The notes beneath the pieces were generated by a model. The model was given only the letters and a program-made list of their open reading frames with translations, did not search any database and had not been told where the DNA came from. From Myxococcota bacterium (GTDB taxonomy: Bacteria > Myxococcota > UBA727 > JAHDBA01): a DNA stretch of 39,059 nt. This document shows positions 35,935 to 39,059 of the stretch, piece by piece; positions within the stretch are counted from its first letter, which is position 1; every line of letters starts with the position of its first letter. A program made the translations under genes and the position numbers. Location of the stretch: positions 511 to 39,569 of the forward strand of contig JAHDBA010000025.1 of the NCBI GenBank assembly GCA_020630615.1. The letters are read 5' to 3'.

Positions 35935-36411
35935 ATGATTGACTTTGAAAAAGTAATTGGAAAAAAAATTCACAAATTTCGAGAGTTTGAGGGTTGTAAA
36001 ATTTCTCGCAATCAATCTGAACTGGATTTAGAAGAGGGTTTTAAAGAGAAATTCTATGTTCATCCAAAGGATAATTCATTTGAAATGATTTTAAATAAAT
36101 CAAAGAAAATTCAAACTGTTTTTTTATATCCAGACAAACAAGGGAACTTTCCTTTTAGAAACCTTAATACGGGTTACAGCAGACCTATGTTAATTCAAAC
36201 TTTCGGATTATCAACCTTTCATCGCAAGCCATTCAATAGTGTATTGCTCGGAAGAAATTACGGTTTTGATCGGTATGATAAAGATGATTTAGTTGTCAAC
36301 TTTAATTACGGCAATAATAAACAAACGACTCTAGAAAGCATCACTTTAATGAGGCCGAAAACAGCACCTAAGATTAAAGGCAAATTTAGATCCAAACGCA
36401 AAAATGTTTAA
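35935..36411 (+). CDS. AT-rich basic protein, unknown function
   Basis: 158 residues from the ATG at 35935, which has ATGAGG upstream; the frame is open further upstream but that part does not look coding. The protein is rich in Lys, Asn and Phe (MIDFEKVIGKKIHKF, MILNKSKKIQTVFLYP, FNYGNNKQTTLESITLMRP) and ends with a basic tail. No signal peptide or motif is recognised. Its base composition is clearly lower in GC than the core genes, a sign of recent acquisition. It stands between the orfA relic and the intact IS30-family element. Confidence 0.6.
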   Translation: MIDFEKVIGKKIHKFREFEGCKISRNQSELDLEEGFKEKFYVHPKDNSFEMILNKSKKIQTVFLYPDKQGNFPFRNLNTGYSRPMLIQTFGLSTFHRKPFNSVLLGRNYGFDRYDKDDLVVNFNYGNNKQTTLESITLMRPKTAPKIKGKFRSKRKNV

Positions 36412-36494
36412 AATCGACATCTTTCACTCACTCAAAATACGCATTTTCACAGTAAAGGTTAGGGCCAATAGTATACAGTGAACGTAAAAAATAA

Positions 36495-36522
36495 GTCCCA
36501 AATTCAATTCACCGGTGCAGTT
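36495..36522 (+). repeat. left inverted repeat of the IS30 element
   Basis: Starts GTCCCAAATTCAATTCACCG and matches the reverse complement of 37498-37525 at about 21 of 28 positions. The transposase stop codon lies inside it. Confidence 0.75.
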
Positions 36523-37436
36523 CGGGTTTCGAACATGACTTCATAAGGCGTTAACCATCCCAAACACTTCATTGGTGTTTTGTTGTTCTTATCTGTGATT
36601 TGACTCAACTGCTTCTGAGTCAAACTTTTCAAGCAAGTTCCCTTGGGGATGTAACGTCTCAAGATTGCAATCTTTCCTTCATTCAATCCACGTTGATAGG
36701 GCTTACCGGCATCACAAAAGTATATTTTTGTATCGAATGCCTCTTCAGTACTTTGATGCCTCGCATATTCACGGCCTTGGTCATTTGTAATGCTTTTGAC
36801 CTTTTGATTCTTCAACATCTTCACTGTGGCATGATGAACTGTGTCGGCCTTATGGTTCTCGCACTTTAGAGCCTGAATATTACGACTTCTGTTTTTACCA
36901 AGCATAGAGTCACGCTCCCAATGACCTTTGTGTTTTCTGGAGATGGCGGAGTTCGGACGCTCTTTCAGAGTACGCATATGCGCAATAGAGCCGGGTTTAT
37001 CATGAATCTTACGTCCACGCCTTCTTCGAACTTTGTGGTGTCTCGGAAGCAGCTTAAAGAGCCTGCCGCCTCTTTGAGCGTCCTTGTAAATGAACTTGTA
37101 AATCGTTTCATGGCTCACTGATTCAAAGTCTTCGAGTTTAAAACGCTCTGATATTTGCTGAGGTGTCCAGCCATATTCTAAGTAGGAAACTATCACATGA
37201 ATTTTATTCTTGGTCAGCTTCTTGAACCAGTTCCGCTGATAGAAACGTTCTTCACTCTTCTCGTGCGCTTGCTTAAAACGATAACCTTTCAAACCTCGAT
37301 TACGCTTAAGTTCACGGCTTATTGTACTTGGATGAAAACCCAATCGGTGCGCTATAGATTTAAACGTCCAATTGAGCTTTAAAAGCCTGTGAATATCGAC
37401 TCGGTCTTGATAACTCAATCTTCGATACCTTCTCAT
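36504..37436 (-). CDS. IS30-family transposase
   Basis: 310 residues from the ATG at 37436, which has AAAGGAG upstream; the in-frame start at 37484 lies in the end region and is less likely. The N-terminus is the helix-turn-helix part: YRRLSYQDRVDIHRLLKL, then FKSIAHRLGFHPSTISREL. The DDE domain shows GHWERDSMLG (first Asp), SITNDQGREYARH (second Asp) and GLNEGKIAILRRYIPKG (Glu), matching the IS30 signature. It ends PYEVMFETRTAPVN. No internal stop or frameshift is present, so the enzyme may be active. Confidence 0.93.
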   Translation of the reverse strand: MRRYRRLSYQDRVDIHRLLKLNWTFKSIAHRLGFHPSTISRELKRNRGLKGYRFKQAHEKSEERFYQRNWFKKLTKNKIHVIVSYLEYGWTPQQISERFKLEDFESVSHETIYKFIYKDAQRGGRLFKLLPRHHKVRRRRGRKIHDKPGSIAHMRTLKERPNSAISRKHKGHWERDSMLGKNRSRNIQALKCENHKADTVHHATVKMLKNQKVKSITNDQGREYARHQSTEEAFDTKIYFCDAGKPYQRGLNEGKIAILRRYIPKGTCLKSLTQKQLSQITDKNNKTPMKCLGWLTPYEVMFETRTAPVN

Positions 37437-37497
37437 ATCAGTACTCCTTTGTTGGGGAAGTACTTGAGAAGGTATCAACTTCATAAGTCAGATTCTA

Positions 37498-37525
37498 AAT
37501 TGCACTGGTTGGTTGAACTCGGGAC
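37498..37525 (-). repeat. right inverted repeat of the IS30 element
   Basis: Read on the minus strand it begins GTCCCGAGTTCAACCAACCA and pairs imperfectly with the left end. It lies about 60 bp upstream of the transposase start, leaving room for the transposase promoter. Confidence 0.75.
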
Positions 37526-37701
37526 ACTTAAAACAACACGAATCTCCACTTGTATTTCTAAACCCTAGAAACGTTTGACTTTAAGAAACTACTGGCAAAA
37601 AGATCTTAAAAGCCAGTTTTGGCCCTCCGAGATCAAGTTTTGGGACACCTCAAATATCAACCAAGAATAATCTACGCATTTAATGCGCCAACGCTTGAGA
37701 T
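37526..37701. other. short gap, nothing seen
   Basis: 176 bp between the IS element and the PcfJ-like gene end. No gene, clear hairpin with T tract or repeat is visible. Confidence 0.4.
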
Positions 37702-38964
37702 TCAACACCAAGATAGTTCTATAAAAAGTTCAGTGCTCTCACATAGTGTTAAGCCTTCTTTCTCCATCCAGCAACGAATGTGAAGCATTTCATCTTTACG
37801 AGGGAACCGCTGCGATTTACCTCGAATATCGTAGAGAAGTCGACGCTCTGTATCGATATAGAGAGTTAACACTTTTGAAGTCACAAAGTTATCGAGACGA
37901 GAAAATGACCAAACACTAAGCTCCCCATCTAAACATTCTTCGGTGTATTTGATATTGCAAGCACCCAAAAAAGAATCATCTTCAGCTGCAAGTTCCCAAT
38001 TTGATTTTAACTGTCGAATTGTTGTCGTCGCAGCCTTGCTCTCTCTAATGTATTCGCGGATATCAGAAGTTGGAAATTTAATTAATCTCCTGTGATCAAT
38101 TTCTGCTGAAATCTTCCTCCACTCACGCGTCAATTTAGACAAAACTCTAGGGTCAAGCATCTCAAGCTGAAAATCTGGATCAGGCGGTAGTTCAACAATA
38201 GTCTTACCGCCCCGAACTACCGTACGGGATTCAAATTTTTGAAAGTTAAGATAATCAACAATGTCAGACAATTTATCCGTTATGATGGTTGGATGTTTAA
38301 TGCAATAAAGTAGAAATGATCTCCAAAATTGATAGTGTTCATGTAACTTGTAAGGTGTTGATTCTAAAAAAAGCTTTACTAAGTCTCGCTCCCCACCCAA
38401 GCTTAAAATTAAACTCTCAACTAAAGCATCCTCGACCGAACGACTGCTTGGTATCTTGTAAAAGTGACATACCATCTTAGTGTCAATCGGCACTCGACTC
38501 TTCTGCTCATACAATTTCTGCCCTTGACAGAGGTTCACATACCAGTCTCGATATCGATACGAGCCTCGATCGCTCCGAAACCAAACGTTTTCTAAAAGTC
38601 TGGGTGGTTGACCGGGACCGAATAGATGGTTCAAAAGGTGACTAAATTGTTTTGCGGTGTTTCGAGAAACCGGCTGCCAATTTTTGTAGTCCTGACACCA
38701 TTGCCCTTTGCGCTGGAAGATCTTGAGTAGTGCATAAAAGTAGTAAGCAGTTTCTCCTTGTATAGTCAGTGTTTCATCAAGTAGCTTTCCATTCTTTAAT
38801 ACATGCTGTAGAAATGCATCAAGTCCTTTGGTACCATGAGTACTAAAGAATTTATTTACTTTGATATATTTTTGGAAGGTCTGCCATTTTTTGTCTGAGA
38901 TTTCTAGCTTACTGGCATCAATATTGCAAACGATTGATATGAGCTTACTTTTATTGGCTGACAT
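37702..38964 (-). CDS. PcfJ-like protein
   Basis: 420 residues. The order of segments resembles PcfJ-like proteins: WQPVSRNTAKQFSHLLNHLF, then PPRLLENVWFR, VPIDTKMVCHFYKIPSSRSVEDAL, LSLGGERDLVKLFLES, a YQFWRSFLLYCIKHP helix and DYLNFQKFE. The C-terminal domain (about 320-415) has FLGACNIKYTEECLDGELSVWSFSR, LTLYIDTERRLLYDIRGKSQRFP and a helix ending EKEGLTL, like the PcfJ domain. In canonical members the Cys region reads M.HCV..Y...C; here the His is missing. PcfJ relatives occur on conjugative plasmids and integrative elements, with unknown biochemistry. The match is by pattern memory. Confidence 0.65.
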   Translation of the reverse strand: MSANKSKLISIVCNIDASKLEISDKKWQTFQKYIKVNKFFSTHGTKGLDAFLQHVLKNGKLLDETLTIQGETAYYFYALLKIFQRKGQWCQDYKNWQPVSRNTAKQFSHLLNHLFGPGQPPRLLENVWFRSDRGSYRYRDWYVNLCQGQKLYEQKSRVPIDTKMVCHFYKIPSSRSVEDALVESLILSLGGERDLVKLFLESTPYKLHEHYQFWRSFLLYCIKHPTIITDKLSDIVDYLNFQKFESRTVVRGGKTIVELPPDPDFQLEMLDPRVLSKLTREWRKISAEIDHRRLIKFPTSDIREYIRESKAATTTIRQLKSNWELAAEDDSFLGACNIKYTEECLDGELSVWSFSRLDNFVTSKVLTLYIDTERRLLYDIRGKSQRFPRKDEMLHIRCWMEKEGLTLCESTELFIELSWC

Positions 38965-39059
38965 GAGGCCATTTCCCCGTAAGTTGACGTTACCCTAGCG
39001 TGGTTGGAATTACCCCAAAAAGGTGTAGTTCCTCTTCATTAAGCTACCATTCGATTTAA
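38965..39059. other. window end, nothing seen
   Basis: 95 bp upstream of the PcfJ-like gene, presumably its promoter region; no motif could be assigned. Confidence 0.3.

Larger units (their letters stand above)
36495..37525 (-). mobile_element. IS30-family insertion sequence, apparently intact
   Basis: About 1,031 bp with one transposase gene on the minus strand and imperfect terminal inverted repeats that begin GTCCC at both ends. The gene is complete with all three acidic catalytic positions. No clear short target duplication can be picked out, so the exact ends may be off by a few bases. Its sequence is the source type for the two relics to the left. Confidence 0.85.

Overview
The window looks like chromosome of a delta-type Gram-negative bacterium, most plausibly Myxococcota or a relative such as Bradymonadales. 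This is inference. The signs are seven predicted secreted lipoproteins, two CGNGxxExGEECD Cys-rich repeats of the kind common in myxobacterial surface proteins, a C-terminal domain resembling that of MXAN_5187, an outer-membrane barrel, and a dprA-trmFO pair. Base composition is moderate in the first 30 kb and visibly more AT-rich after about 29.9 kb.

Region 1 (1-29931) is dense, mostly ordinary chromosome. In order it holds a Cys-rich lipoprotein running off the left edge, a DUF4116-like lipoprotein, pdxA (vitamin B6), lgt (lipoprotein diacylglyceryl transferase) with a lipoprotein behind it, trmO and gyrB, an unknown gene head-to-head with a lipoprotein coupled to a malic-enzyme-like protein, a DUF4258/TPR lipoprotein pair, feoA-feoB, an APH-fold kinase and an outer-membrane barrel protein, mnmG-mnmE, a large lipoprotein with a 15-unit hexapeptide stalk, two membrane proteins, a helical-repeat protein coupled to trmFO and dprA, and a cystathionine beta-synthase gene. 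Four genes for anticodon-loop modification (trmO, mnmG, mnmE, trmFO) lie within about 21 kb. Lgt and the seven predicted lipoproteins fit one another functionally, since Lgt makes the first modification on each lipobox cysteine.

Region 2 (29932-39059) is an accessory region built up by insertion and decay. It contains one apparently intact IS30-family element (36495-37525), a truncated relic of a related element (30084-30315), an internally deleted MITE-like copy (30612-30822), an IS3-family orfB pseudogene with internal stop codons, a second integrase-core fragment, an IS3-type orfA relic with a stop at codon 3, and the first 26 codons of what looks like a REP-associated (Y1) transposase. 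A frameshifted gene of unknown function lies among them. Four small intact genes (30377-30607, 31100-31504, 31799-32245, 35935-36411) with plausible Shine-Dalgarno sequences survive between the relics; they are the best candidates for undescribed accessory functions. A PcfJ-like protein, of a family often found with plasmids and integrative elements, closes the window.

No tRNA, rRNA or CRISPR array was seen. The most notable single observation in the core is the malic-enzyme-like protein at 10912-12288, which keeps the fold and the dinucleotide-binding loop but has lost the motifs that bind and decarboxylate malate.
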